Assembly (NCBI GenBank): GCA_958450365.1 | Contig: CAUEEP010000428.1 | Coordinates: 62,001-126,000, forward strand | Length of the DNA: 64,000 bases | Source: Mesorhabditis belari | Lineage: Eukaryota > Nematoda > Chromadorea > Rhabditida > Rhabditidae | Reading direction: 5' to 3' | Part shown: piece after piece, positions 11,735 through 22,574 of the stretch | Layout: every line of letters begins with the position of its first letter | Numbering within the stretch: the first letter of the stretch is position 1 | Position numbers and translations under genes: made by a program | Notes under the pieces: model-generated | Database searches by the model: none | The model's input: the letters and a program-made list of their open reading frames with translations, nothing else | What the model was told of the DNA's origin: nothing

Positions 11735-11930
11735 TCTTGTCAAAAGGCTTGACTCTTGTCTAAAGGCTTCATTCTTGTCAAAAGGCTTGACTCTTGTCTA
11801 AAGGCTTCATTCTTGTCTAAAGGCTTGACTCTTGTCTAAAGGCTTGACTCTTGTCAAAAGGCTTGACTCTTGTCTAAAGGCTTGACTCTTGTCTAAAGGC
11901 TTGACTCTTGTCTAAAGGCTAGTCACTTTT
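11735..11930. repeat. Minisatellite (gactcttgtctaaaggctt)n
   Basis: About ten units of 19 bp, with variants catt and caaaagg. It lies between the truncated Cys-rich paralog and the right three-module gene. I see nothing else between 11653 and 12512. Confidence 0.9.
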
Positions 11931-12512
11931 TGACTAGCCTTTACACAAGTTTTCAATGAGTTAATCCATATGTAATGGATCCCATTTAAAATCTAAAATA
12001 GAGAAAGTTTAAAGGAAAATCTGAACTCATTTTTTTACAAATAATTTCTTGGAGTCCCCTTGTAAATAATAGAACAAATTGTTCTTGAATTAGTGGATTC
12101 GTTTTTAAGAAATTTCGGTTCAAAGTTGTGCAAAGGCTTTCTTGCCAACATAATAGGTCTACACATTTGTCTCCTTTTATCTATTGTGCATTTTCAAGAC
12201 ATCTACCATTAAACCACGCCGAGACACGGTCTCACAAGAAATTCTAAAGATCAAAGTATAAATATATTTCTTACAAGAACAAAAATTCCAAAAAACACCA
12301 CCGATAATTGAATTCTTTGAAGAAAGACACGAATGTTTTCAGAAAACAAGACAAATGAATTCAATCGGAAGGTTGTTTACTCAAAAAAAACGCCATACAA
12401 AACGCCATACTAAAACGCCATTCAAAAATCAGCTATAAACTTGGAATTTTGCAAGTAAATTGCAAGCAATCATAGATTTTCTATAGAATTCTTTGACTTT
12501 TTGAGAGTATTC

Positions 12513-15500
12513 ATGAAATTGAGCTCTTTCTTTACAACAATTTCCCTATTCGAGTCACTTTTTTACTGCTTTGCAATGCTTTGCACAAGCATATTTCAAG
12601 ATAACGACAATGGGATACCATTAACGTAAGTTTAATGGTAAATAACGTGAGTTAAAAGGAAATTTACATTATTAGAATTGCGTCATTTTGCATACGGTAA
12701 GCCTAGATAGAGATTTGATTTATTTAATTCAATTTCATTTTGGATTCTTGACGCAAAGAGATTTAGAGATTTGGGCTCATGCGATGGTGAGATGTGCTAT
12801 TCTGCTTTTTCCTTCGACGGACGAAAACGATATCAATTTTGTGTAAATGGAATGAAATATTTACAACCTGGTTGCTATTTTGATTTTGGAAATGATCTAT
12901 CGAAGCGCAAAGATCAAACGTTCTTTTGCGCTTGCAAGTAAGTTGTCGCGTGTCGTCGGAACGGTGGAAATGTGCCCTTCCTTGAGCACCTTGAGCACGT
13001 TTCTAATGTCCTAGAAAAGCTGGGTTTCTATATTTCTATTTACAAAACATTATACACAATCACTACTCTCTTACAGTCTTTGCAATGAACCAATCCCTCC
13101 AGCTGATTCCTTCACACTGCCTCGATCGATCTCTTCTCTCAAAAAATTGTAAATTTACTTTTGAAAGAGGTTTATGAGCTTTTGAAGAAGCTTTTAAAGG
13201 AGCTTTTGAAGGATTTGAAGGATTTGAAGGAGCTTTTGAAGAAGCTTTTGAAGAATCTCTTGAAGGATTTGAAGAAGCTTTTGAAGGAGCTTTTAAAGGA
13301 GCTTTTAAAGGAGCTTTTGAAGGATTTGAAGGAGCTTTTGAAGAAGCTTTTGAAGAAGCTTTTGAAGAAGCTTTCGAAGGAGCTTTTGAAGAAGCTTTCG
13401 AAGGAGCTTTTGAAGAATCTCTTGAAAAATTTGAAGAAGCTTTTGAAGGAGCTTTCGAAGGAGCTTTTGAAGAAGCTTTTAAAGAATCTCTTGAAGGATT
13501 TGAAGAAGCTTTTGAAGAAGCTTTTGAAGAAGCTTTTAAAGGAGCTTTCGAAGGAGCTTTCGAAGGAGCTTTTGAAGAATCTCTTGAAAAATTTGAAGAA
13601 GCTTTTGAAGGAGCTTTTGAAGGAGCTTTTGAAGGAGCTTTTAAAGAAGCTTTTGAAGGAGCTTTCGAAGGAGCTTTTGAAGAATCTCTTGAAGGATTTG
13701 AAGAAGCTTTTGAAGGAGCTTTTGAAGGAGCTTTAAAAGAAGCTTTTAAAGCATCTTTTGAAGAATCTCTTGAAGCTTTTGAAGGATTTGAAGGATTGAA
13801 AGAACAGCAGAAATAGTGGTTATCGGTGGGAATGATTTCTTGTACGATTATTGGCGGGATAAGCAAAAAAAAGCATTATATTCAACCAATTTAGCTATTT
13901 TTAAGCAATATTTCTTCAATTTATGTTCGTAGCTTCAACGCTTGATTGAACACATCGATCAATAGCTCAACAAACACATTAACGCAAAATAAACATCAAA
14001 TACAAACATCAGTTTACAATAGTTTAAACGCTCAATAGCCTCGCAAAAAGATTATTGGGTTGTGCAAGATTTGGCACGTTTTTTCAAATTAAATCCCATA
14101 GTAAACAAAAATGAGGAAGAGGGGCTTGTGGAAAATAGGTAAGTGAACATTTAAAATAAACGGCGCTGAAATGGACGGCGCTGAAATGGACGGCGCTGAA
14201 ATGGACGGCGCTGAAATGGACGGCGCTGAAATGGACGGCGCTGAAATGGACGGCGCTGAAATGGACGGCGCTGAAATGGACGGCGCTGAAATGGACGGCG
14301 CTGAAATGGACGGCGCTGATTCGTTCACACTGTTCTAACTAGGTCTCGAAAGTAGGTAAATGAACCGAATGAGGACCGAATAAGACTAGAATCGTAACCG
14401 AATGAGAACCGAGTCAGCCTTGAATCGTAACCGAATGAGGACCGAGTCAGCTTTGAATCGTAACCGAACGCAAAATAAACATTAAATACAAACATCAGTT
14501 TACAATAGTTTAACAAACGTTTAAGCAACAGTTTAAACGCTCAATAGCCACGCAAAAAGATTATTGGGTTGTGCAACGTTTTTTTCAAATTAAATCTCAT
14601 AGATGTAAACAAAAATGAGGGCGAGAGGCTTGTGGAAAATAGGCACCGTAAGTAGTAATAGTACCCCACCCCCATAATGACAGTGTGAAGTGTTGCGTAG
14701 TCGAGCTTTGAACGAGTTTTTCTCGACACTGGTTTATGCTACAATGCTCGTTTAGGTATCAAAAAATAGCCCTGAATTTCAGCTATTTTTTGATACCAAA
14801 GACGCATTTTTTGAAAGTACGGGTGCTTTGAAAAAAATGAAATACTAAAAAACTTTTGCGACTACGCGACTGTACGAGGGGGTTGGGTACTATTACAGTA
14901 TTTACGGTAAGCAAAAAGTTTGTAACCACCGCCTTGCTGCTAAGGTCGTATGAAGTAGTTGAGGTTGGTGGCGTGGGTGGAGTGGTTGGAGTGGTTGACG
15001 TCTAAATAGAAAATGTCAAGAAAGGCAGGTAGGCTGTGTTAAAACTCATAAATAAAACAAAATTTACGGTAAGTGAACACTCTTGCGAAAACAATGGACT
15101 TTCACTTTCCACATTTTTCGTTTATATAATTTTACTTGACTTTGTTCTAACTATTAAAAATCGATCACCTGGAGATCTGCGACACGTTATGTTGTACGAA
15201 TTTCTACAAGAACACAAGGGACTCTAGTGTTCAGCTAATTTTGAGGATATTTATGTGGAAGGATCAGCTCCACTACGGACTGGCAAACTGGCTTGTTAAT
15301 TTCCGTTCTGGGGATGAATCTTCGAAGACAAAGTGTGGGGTCATTCCAGTTGGGTAATGCCAGGCCATTCCAGGTCCATCTGGGTAATGCCAGGTCATTC
15401 CAGGTCATTCCAGGTCCATCTGGGTAATGCCAGGTCATTCCAGGTCATTCCAGGTCCATCTGGGTAATGCCAGGTCATTCCAGGTCCAGCTGGGTAATGC

Positions 15501-18275
15501 CAAGTCATTCCAGGTCCATCTGGGTAATGCCAGGTCATTCCAGGTCCATCTGGGTAATGCCAGGTCATTCCAGGTCCAGCTGGGTAATGCCAAGTCATTC
15601 CAGGTCCATCTGGGTAATGCCAGGTCATTCCAGGTCCATCTGGGTAATGCCAGGTCATTCCAGGTCCATCTGGGTAATGCCAGAATTGTTAGGATTGATC
15701 GAATTGATCGAATTGATCGAATGGTTGAAGTTGAAGGTGTAGTTTGTCTGCCTTTCATTCATCCGATATTATTTTTGCTTCCGGAAGCAATAAAGCAATA
15801 AATTGGTCTTATTCCAGCCGATAATCGCTATTCCCGTCGTTGTCCGTAAAGATCCTTTTTACAGACAAAATTCAAAACATAAAAACTTGTCCAAAGATGT
15901 CCTAAAACCCTAATATCAGTCTAAATCTCATAGCCAGTTTCCATTCTGTTGTACTTCTTTAGAAATACAACCTTTGACGATGAGATCATTTCTTTTGCCG
16001 GTCAAATCGTTCCTTTGAAGATCCGATTCAATTCAACAAGATGTTTCAAGTACCAGGTTTGAATCAAGAATTCAATCTTGATCAATCTGTAAATCTAGTA
16101 TCAACAAAAGCACAATGCTACTCAACACATCAACTCAGAAACACCAAACACCAAAGGGACATTTTGCGGGATTTGGGGTAAAGCTCAGGTGAGATGAAAA
16201 TTTTCAAATCGATTTGAGTCTAGAATTTTGAGTTTTGAGTCTAAATCTAGGGTTCTAGATTTACTAGAACCCTTTACTTTACTAGGTTGCCTGAGAACGC
16301 AGCCTTAAGTGGGTGGTAAACTTCATCTAAGGCTAAATATGGCTACGAGACCGATAGCAAACAAGTACCGTGAGGGAAAGTTGCAAACGACTTTGAAGAG
16401 AGAGTTAAAGAGTGCGTGAAAGTCGAAACGGATAGAGTCGAAAAGGATAGAGTCGACGTAACGAGGCAACATTCACCCGATCCTTCGGGATAGAGTCGAC
16501 GCTATCCCGAAGGATCGGTTGCACTATCAATCCATCTAAATCTCATAGCCAGATTCCTAATATCAATCTAAGTCTAATTGCCGTCCGTAGCCTCGTTACT
16601 CCAAAGCCATTCAACTCTTTCAGATCAACAAATCCGATAACACTTTGGATTCAGTTGAATGGAATGGAGATGCCGGCGGGGGCAAACAACATTTTTTTTG
16701 GAATCAATAACTTTGTACAAAAAGGACTTTTACCGTATGTTCTTTCGGCAAAAATAAAGAAATATTTTTAGAATTTACAATGGTGCTTTTTATGGTTATC
16801 AATTCAGCGATCAAATTGATTTCTCAATGACTTGCGATTGGGTTTGAGCTTTCAATTTTGATTGTCGGACATTTACCATTGGCATAACTTTAAGCTCAAA
16901 TTTCTTGGTGTTGGACTGTCCAATTTAAATAGTTTTTCTACCAATCGATAGAGAAAGACTTGGCGCATCTAATGATACCAAGAATATTGAAATTGAACAG
17001 CTCAACACCAAGAAATTTGAGCTTAAAGTTATGCCAGAAGAGGCGGGATCGGATGTCCGATAACTTTAAATCCTAGATCCGCAAGGCTTCAAATTGCGCT
17101 TAAAACAAAATTTAGGATCTGTGCAACAATAGATCGATCGATTTCCTGAGAGAAAAGCAAGTCACTTGTTATTACAGCGAAAATAGTTGTGAGTTCATTT
17201 GAAAATATTGATTTCCATTTTCATTTTTCATTTCGAAAAAATTTAGCAAAGAATGAGGACCCGAGGGGAATCGAACCCTCGACCTCCTTCAAAATCCGGC
17301 TCCCAGACAGAGGCTCTATCCACTGAGCTACCGTCGCTTGTTTGTGGAGGGAGAAAGAAGGCTAGTAAAAGAGAAAGGTTACTGCGGTCAGTGCCAGGTT
17401 ACTGCTGTCTTTCTTTCTCCTTTCTCATCTAGTACATCTAGTACATCTAGTACAACTAGTACATCTTAACTAACGAATCAAATCATTGCTTCTTTCTTTC
17501 TTTCTTCCTTTCTTCTTCCCTCTTGTCTATCCCTTTTCCTCTTGCCAAGTTAAAGTACCGAATAGCTCAGTGGTTAGAGCAATTGCCTGGAAAACAAACA
17601 AAAAAACAAACCAAACGAAAGCACATACGGTAAAAGTCCTTTTCGCCGGTCGAGGGCCGAGGGTTCAATCCTCGGAAATCGACTTTTTCTTGCCAATTCC
17701 TTTACTTCTTACAGTGTAATACAAAAGATTGCTCAAACAATATATCAACACCAACAAGGTTCAAGTTCTTTGTTGAAGTTGAAGTTGAAGTTGAAGTTGA
17801 AAGCGCTATACTGTGTTAAAACTGAAATAAGATTAAGTTGCCATTCAGCTGAACTGATCACTGCCCAACAATGCATCGGACAAGCATGCTTACAAATCAT
17901 AAATCAATCGGTAAGAAGAAAACGAAAACAAAAAAGAAAACAAACCTTCAGGATGGATCACTTTTTCGTCGCGGTTGTTTCTTCCAAGATTGGCGATTTG
18001 CGGAAGGGAGAATTGAGGTGACTTCTCAAGACTGATGACTCAAGCTATCACTACTTTTTCTATCCAATTTTGTACTCCTTTTCCAGACGGGAATCTACAC
18101 ATTGCCAAACTGGATAACAATATCGATTTGCGCAGAGGATTACTGTAACAAAGACATAGAAACAGTGAACAAATCGTTGCTTGATTGTATCCCGAAATAT
18201 CCGCCTTTCACTCCATACGAATACAGTCTATTGAACAGAAATTTGTCTTGGAACGAAAAATTGATAGGTATTTAA
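12513..18275 (+). CDS. Secreted protein with three Ly-6/ET-module-like Cys-rich domains (right copy)
   Basis: Exons: 12513-12625 (signal peptide, MKLSSFFTTISLF...), 12767-12937, 13077-13148, 15963-16056, 16099-16188, 16624-16734, 16772-16841, about 17779-17910, 17952-18017, 18087-18275. Exon 1 has the same length (113 nt) as in the left copy. Shared anchors include FCVNGMKY/PGCYF, KYQ at an exon end, PIYNG and CDW. Module 3 carries CIGQAC, GCFFQD and ICAEDYCNKD. All phases fit except exon 6 (16624-16734), which is one base out of register; comparison with the left copy puts the break near the G5 run at 16678-16682. The joint from 16841 to about 17779 is inferred from the left copy. Without it the first part stops at 16847. 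Introns hold a 2.8-kb repeat block and a 28S rRNA fragment. Possible pseudogene. Confidence 0.7.
13160..13800. repeat. Minisatellite (gaagcttttgaaggagctttt)n open on both strands
   Basis: About 640 bp of 12- and 15-bp units built on gaagcttttgaagga. It starts a few bases after the donor at 13149 and lies in the 2.8-kb intron of the right Cys-rich gene. It leaves long open frames on both strands: Leu-Lys-Glu repeats at 13161-13736 (+) and Ser-Lys-Ala-Pro repeats at 13063-13866 (-). I read these as products of the repeat, not as genes. Confidence 0.9.
14161..14320. repeat. 15-bp minisatellite (cggcgctgaaatgga)n
   Basis: Eleven near-perfect copies, followed at 14380-14470 by three looser copies of a unit of about 33 bp containing cgtaaccgaatgaggaccga. 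Both lie inside the same intron of the right Cys-rich gene. Confidence 0.95.
14645..14909. mobile_element. MITE family A, copy 2
   Basis: This is the same element as 1285-1552 in the opposite internal orientation. It has accgtaa...tagtaccccacc ends and the internal palindrome around ggtatcaaaaaatagc. Confidence 0.85.
15350..15690. repeat. 30-bp minisatellite (tgggtaatgccaggtcattc...)n
   Basis: About ten units of 30 bp (some 40 bp) contain ccatctgggtaatgccag. A short gattgatcgaatt repeat follows. Open frames on both strands here are repeat products. Confidence 0.95.
16286..16421 (+). pseudogene. Fragment of 28S (LSU) ribosomal RNA
   Basis: The text gagaacgcagcc, agtgggtggtaaact, catctaaggctaaata, gagaccgatagc, aacaagtaccgtgaggg and ctttgaagagagagttaa matches, in order, the conserved 5' part of eukaryotic 28S rRNA (around the D1/D2 region). 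It is only about 135 bp long and has several substitutions. It sits in the intron 16189-16623 of the right Cys-rich gene. Short direct and inverted pieces (ggatagagtcg, gatccttcggg) follow at 16425-16515. Confidence 0.85.
16863..17062. mobile_element. Short TIR element (about 200 bp)
   Basis: Inverted ends tgtcggaca/tgtccgata enclose long inverted blocks ataactttaagctcaaattt and aaatttgagcttaaagttat. There is no ORF. Confidence 0.8.
17257..17460 (-). repeat. tRNA-derived SINE, family 2 (copy 1)
   Basis: The minus strand has A box tagctcagtgg and B box gggttcgattccc, with a long unpaired anticodon region. The B-box end (ccgaggggaatcgaaccctc on +) and the flank 'agaaggctagtaaaag' recur at 19340-19460. 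The acceptor stem does not pair. A third, interrupted tRNA-like sequence lies at 17557-17690 (+). Confidence 0.65.
17771..17800. repeat. (ttgaag)n at a splice-acceptor position
   Basis: Five hexamer units lie immediately before the module-3 exon of the right Cys-rich gene. Each unit ends in aag in the same phase, so several in-frame acceptors are possible. Confidence 0.7.
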
Positions 18276-18319
18276 TATATAAGGATATTAATATATAAGA
18301 ATATTAATATATAAGAATA

Positions 18320-18784
18320 TTAACACGTTGACGACATTGTCACCTGATGCTGTCTGACACATATTCGTTCGCCTGGGACATTGTCACCTGATCAATACGC
18401 GAGTTCTAGGCCCTGCAAAAGTTGGTGCTAGTTATCTCCTACTTAGAAACATCACCAATGAATAAAACTTTCTAGATTATTGTTATTTCATAATTATCAA
18501 ATAATCATTTTAAACTTTCACAAAAATTTTAAGTTTGAAAAAAAAGAACTCTGTGGGACATTGACCTGATGTCAGGTGACATTTCCTGATGTCAGGTGAC
18601 ATTTCCTGATGTCATGGTGACATTTCCTGATGTCATGGTGACATTTCCTGATGTCAGGTGACATTTCCTGATGTCATGGTGACATTTCCTGATGTCATGG
18701 TGACATTTCCTGATGTCATGGTGACAAACAACGTTGTCCCATGCGATTGTTTGTGCAAAAATGCCATTGTCGTCAACGTGTTAA
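18320..18784. mobile_element. TTAA-flanked TIR element with internal minisatellite
   Basis: Ends read TTAA-cacgttgacgac and its complement gtcgtcaacgtg-TTAA. The centre holds about eight units of 20-21 bp (tttcctgatgtcatggtgaca) with gtcaggtgac variants. TTAA at both edges hints at piggyBac-type insertion. There is no transposase. Confidence 0.85.
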
Positions 18785-19044
18785 TATTCTAATATATTAA
18801 TATTAACTGATCACAGGGTTTTAGTTAACAAATTGCCTAAAGATTACACGATGACTTGTGCAATGGAAAAACGAGCTTATTCATTGATTTTTTCTTTCTT
18901 TTCATTAAAGCTTTTCAATTATAAATACTAATGAAAAGCTCATTGTTGTAATAAAATTTATTGACTCTTTTATGCAGATTATTGACTGTTTTATGCAGAT
19001 TATTGACGGAAAATTGGCTTCAATATTTATTGACTGTTTTATAG

Positions 19045-19134
19045 CAAATTACTTGCTTAAACTTGACACTTTCACACCAGTTGGATCGGATTTTGGCTTC
19101 GGATCTCGAAGGAGAAATGTGTAAGACATACTAA
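19045..19134 (+). pseudogene. Possible exon remnant of a further Cys-rich module
   Basis: After a tttatag acceptor, an open stretch reads QITCLNLTLS...SDLEGEMCKTY and stops. SDLEGEMC resembles DLGSCDGEMC of module 1 in the right gene. No further exon could be joined, so this is a weak call. Confidence 0.25.
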
Positions 19135-19339
19135 AATCGAATTCGATAGAAATTTGATACTTTACTTATCTTTCACTATTTATCAAAAGCGATGGAACCA
19201 AAGTTGTGAATCAAAATTCTATGCACTGAGAAAATCCTTTTTTTTACTCCCTTTCCCTCTCCGTTTTTCTTTTTTTACCTTTCGCTCGAACGACAAGTGC
19301 CTGTGGCTCAATAGGTAGAGCAGCAGCAAAAATTTTGGT

Positions 19340-19460
19340 AACGAAAGAGGACCCGAGGGGAATCGAACCCTCGAAGACCTCCCTCCAGATAGGACCTCTA
19401 CCCACTGAGCCACACAGACATGTTGGTCGGGCAGATAGAAGGCTACAAAAAGAGGAAGCA
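19340..19460 (-). repeat. tRNA-derived SINE, family 2 (copy 2)
   Basis: The minus strand has tggctcagtggg and gggttcgattccc boxes and the same 3' B-box flank as the copy at 17257. It lies between the Cys-rich cluster and the 7TM gene. Confidence 0.65.
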
Positions 19461-19795
19461 TCTTCCCCAATTCAGTCAACTAAACTCCCAAAAGCGCTCC
19501 ATAAATTCACGTATTATACTTTGTGGGAAAATTTTGCGTTTCTGCGAACGGTCCAAATATTTACCACCCAGATTAGATATGCGAAATTGCCCGTAAAATG
19601 TGTTTACCTGAGGGGATTTTTGAAGTCTCTGCTTTGATTTCTAATCTTTGTAGTTCTATTGTAATTAAAGCTTTAATGATGAATGCGTTTAGCTGAAAGC
19701 TTTAATGAATTTAATGATATCATTAGATATCATTAGATATCATTAGATCTCATTAGATATCATTATATATCATTAGATATCATTTAATGATATTA

Positions 19796-21957
19796 TTAGA
19801 TGTCGACAAACCATAAAAGCACGTAATGAAGCTGCCAAAAAGTCGTATAACCAAGGTAGAAAGTGAACGGAGTCGTGAAGAGAGCTTTCGCGAATTTCGC
19901 CGAAGTTGAGGCGATTACAGCAAATGCTTGCACGGCCATCTGAAATTTTAGACTCATAAGAGAATTCATAAGAGCTGACAACTGACTGAACCAGCCTAGA
20001 TGACATTCCCAGATGGAATGACAAAGAACATCAGTCTGCACTTCTTGAAAAGAAGAAAAAGCTAAAGCTAAAGCTAAGCTAAGCGGGGATCGAACTCGTG
20101 AGGTCTCGCTAGGAAAACGAACGCCGTATCACTCGGCTACAGCTGCACCGAATCGGTCCGCAAGGAGACCCAAATGATCCCTAAGAGCCCTAAGACCCAA
20201 TGACCACCGCCAATGGAGTGACCATTTGGTCCCTAAGACTCCTAAGACCTATTCAGAGTCCTAACAAAGCTTTAGACGCTTGTAACTCCTAGCAGATTGT
20301 CATTTAGCAAAAACGGAATACATATTAAGAATCAGCATAAAATTCTACGTCAAATAGTATAGGTTTGGCCTAGCCAGTTGACCTTCCCATGTCAATATTC
20401 AATGATTTTCAATTACCAATCAACATAACCTGTAATGCTAATCGATATTCCCTTTGTATATCTTTGGCTTGTCTCTGATTGATCACTTGTTGCTTTTGCT
20501 CTCGATAGAAAGCTCGATGGCGACGTCGAACAAGAAAAAAGACGGCTATATCAAAGAATGTGGTGACAGAATGATAGAAATAACTGGCCATTGTCTAAAA
20601 AGATTTTAGGTTTTAGATTTTAGATTCTACTTACAATAGTATATGGGATTATCGAGAAAGGACATTGAGACTCGATCTCAAAGTGATTCAAGCCGTTTCC
20701 CACGAATAATGCAGCACAGCCAGCTGAACTAAGCTTTATTAGAATGGCTTATCTATGTAAGAACTAGCGATGAGTTGGGAGACTCCAAAACTATTTTTAG
20801 AAATTGATCTGACTTTTCGAATCGAATGTTGAAACCGTTTGCTTTTAGTACTTAACGTTAACACTTTCTTACACTGACTATGACTTTGATTTGACCTAAA
20901 AGTGCCTGAGCCAGCCTGGAGTCAGGCTTGGACCAAAGGCTTGGACCAAAGGCTTGAACCAAAGGGCTTGAACCAAAGGTTTTGACCAAAGGTTTTGACC
21001 AAAGGTTTTGACCAAAGGCTTGAACCAAAGGCTTGGACCAAAGGGTTTGGACCAAAGGCTTGAACCAAAGGCTTGGACCAAAGGGCTTGAACCCGCTCAG
21101 GTCTAGAGGCCGGCTAAAGCTGGCCTGGTCCTAGCCTTGTCTGGCTTGGTTTTAGCTGGCTTATAGACTTTAGAGACTCTAATCTTTAGAGCTCGATTAG
21201 AACTCAATTAGAACTAAAGCTCGAGAACATTCCTATCAATTGACTCACGTCGAAAAAGCGAAGCGAAAGTGATTGTCGGATAGACAATGAGAATGAAATA
21301 TTGGATGACTTTTAAGCGATTAAATATCTCAAAATATCGTCCTTTAAAGGCAAGAGCGAGAAAGCGATTGATTCCAAGGAAAAGCTAAACAAGGCAAAGG
21401 TAAAAATTTCGACAAATTGCTGAGCTTTGGGCTGAGATTTGAGCTGAGATTTGAGCTGAGATTTGAGCTGTTATTGAGTGTAATGCTTACTCTTGCATTG
21501 TAGCCGGGTGCCAGCGAGAAATAGACAAAATTCGACATTAAACGATCAAGAAATGGAAGACTTTCGTGTAGATTCCTCAAATTTTTGCCATTTCATCGAT
21601 TTGTAAATGTGAATGTAAATTTCTTTTTACCAAATCGCACACGGAACTGCCCAGAGAAAAGCGATAAGGCCAACCAATAAAGCGATCAAATCGATCATTA
21701 TATAGTGCTTTACAAGACCTGAGAATTTTGAGATCTTTGATCATTTTTCGAAATTCGAGCTCAAAGCCAATCACCTCTAAGATATGCGTTTTCATTCACA
21801 ACCACAATGCCGGCGACGGCGAAAGCGGCTCCGAGCACGGCCAGCTGCAAAAAAATCCTCCTCAAATCATTTGCCAAACAAATAAACTCACAAATCCCAT
21901 CAAAGAAATTTCAATAACATTTTGTAAATCATCAATTCCCGAATTTATCCAATCCAT
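19796..21957 (-). CDS. Seven-transmembrane serpentine (chemoreceptor-like) GPCR
   Basis: Eight exons join in phase: 21892-21957, 21775-21844, 21631-21718, 21491-21575, 21249-21327, 20635-20723, 20430-20594, 19796-19939 (261 aa). There is a short N-terminus (MDWINSGIDD), then hydrophobic segments: TM1 (EISLMGFLAVLGAAFAVAG), TM2 (YIMIDLIALLVGLIAFLWAV), TM3 near FVYFSLAPGYNAR, TM4 (VIQYFILIVYPTITF), TM5 before LVRRRHRAFYR, then QREYRLALQ, TM6 and TM7 ending LLWFVDI. FNRLK after TM3 and the basic third loop fit nematode serpentine receptors (srx/srw-like). The exact family is not certain. The C-terminal tail is almost absent and the stop abuts an atatcattag repeat, so the end may be truncated. 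Intron 7 carries a SINE. Confidence 0.8.
20075..20400 (-). repeat. tRNA-derived SINE, family 3 (copy 1)
   Basis: A tRNA-like head on the minus strand (tagccgagtg ... gagttcgatcccc) is followed by a body of about 230 bp. The body includes caaaaacggaa, aatcagc, attctac and gtataggtt blocks, which also occur in order at 59350-59645. It lies in intron 19940-20429 of the 7TM gene. Confidence 0.75.
20925..21095. repeat. Minisatellite (ggcttgaaccaaa / ggcttggaccaaa)n
   Basis: About 13 units of 13-14 bp lie in the 525-bp intron (20724-21248) of the 7TM gene. Confidence 0.9.
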
Positions 21958-22574
21958 CAATTCACAAAAAAAAATGAGAAGACTCAAACTTCCCTGAACT
22001 CCGCAAAGTTCAGAAAAAAATGTACTTGATGGGAAAATTTCGCTTGTCGCTTTCTGCGAACAAGATATGTACCAATTTAGATTAGCTAAGCTGTGTGTAT
22101 GTGTAAAATGTGTCACAGGAGAAAGTTATTGGAATTTTTGGTCTTTCACGAAAAGTAATGAATAGTTGAAAATATGAATCAAAATTATACCTTTTTTTCT
22201 CTTCACTTTTCTTTCTCCCTCTCCCTTTTTTCATTTTTATTTTCAAAACAGGGAGATCGAACCCTGGACCCTCTGCTTCTCTGAGACCCCTGCGACAGAG
22301 TTCCGGGTTTTTCGAGCTCTTCCTTTCAAACCTCTCAATGGGCATTATGCTGAGTTGAGACCAGAATAGCTCTAAACTATTCCAGCTCCAGCATTTGCTT
22401 TTTTACGCTTGAGTTTACAGTTTCTGTCCACTTTTGTGTAGTTTTAAAAGGAATATTTATCCTAACATGAAAATAGTATATAAAAGATTTAACAAAAATC
22501 ACCAAGACAAAAAAAAATACGCGTTTAAAAAAGATCACAAAGTCAAAGTGCGAGACCAAATCAAAATTAAGAAT

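Noticed and set aside
13063..13866. 267-codon and 191-codon ORFs (Ser-Lys-Ala-Pro or Leu-Lys-Glu repeats)
   Set aside because: They come from a 12/15-bp minisatellite within an intron of the right Cys-rich gene; both strands are open for the same reason.
15395..15801. ORFs on both strands around the 30-bp repeat
   Set aside because: Minisatellite translation products; no start context, splice sites or family.
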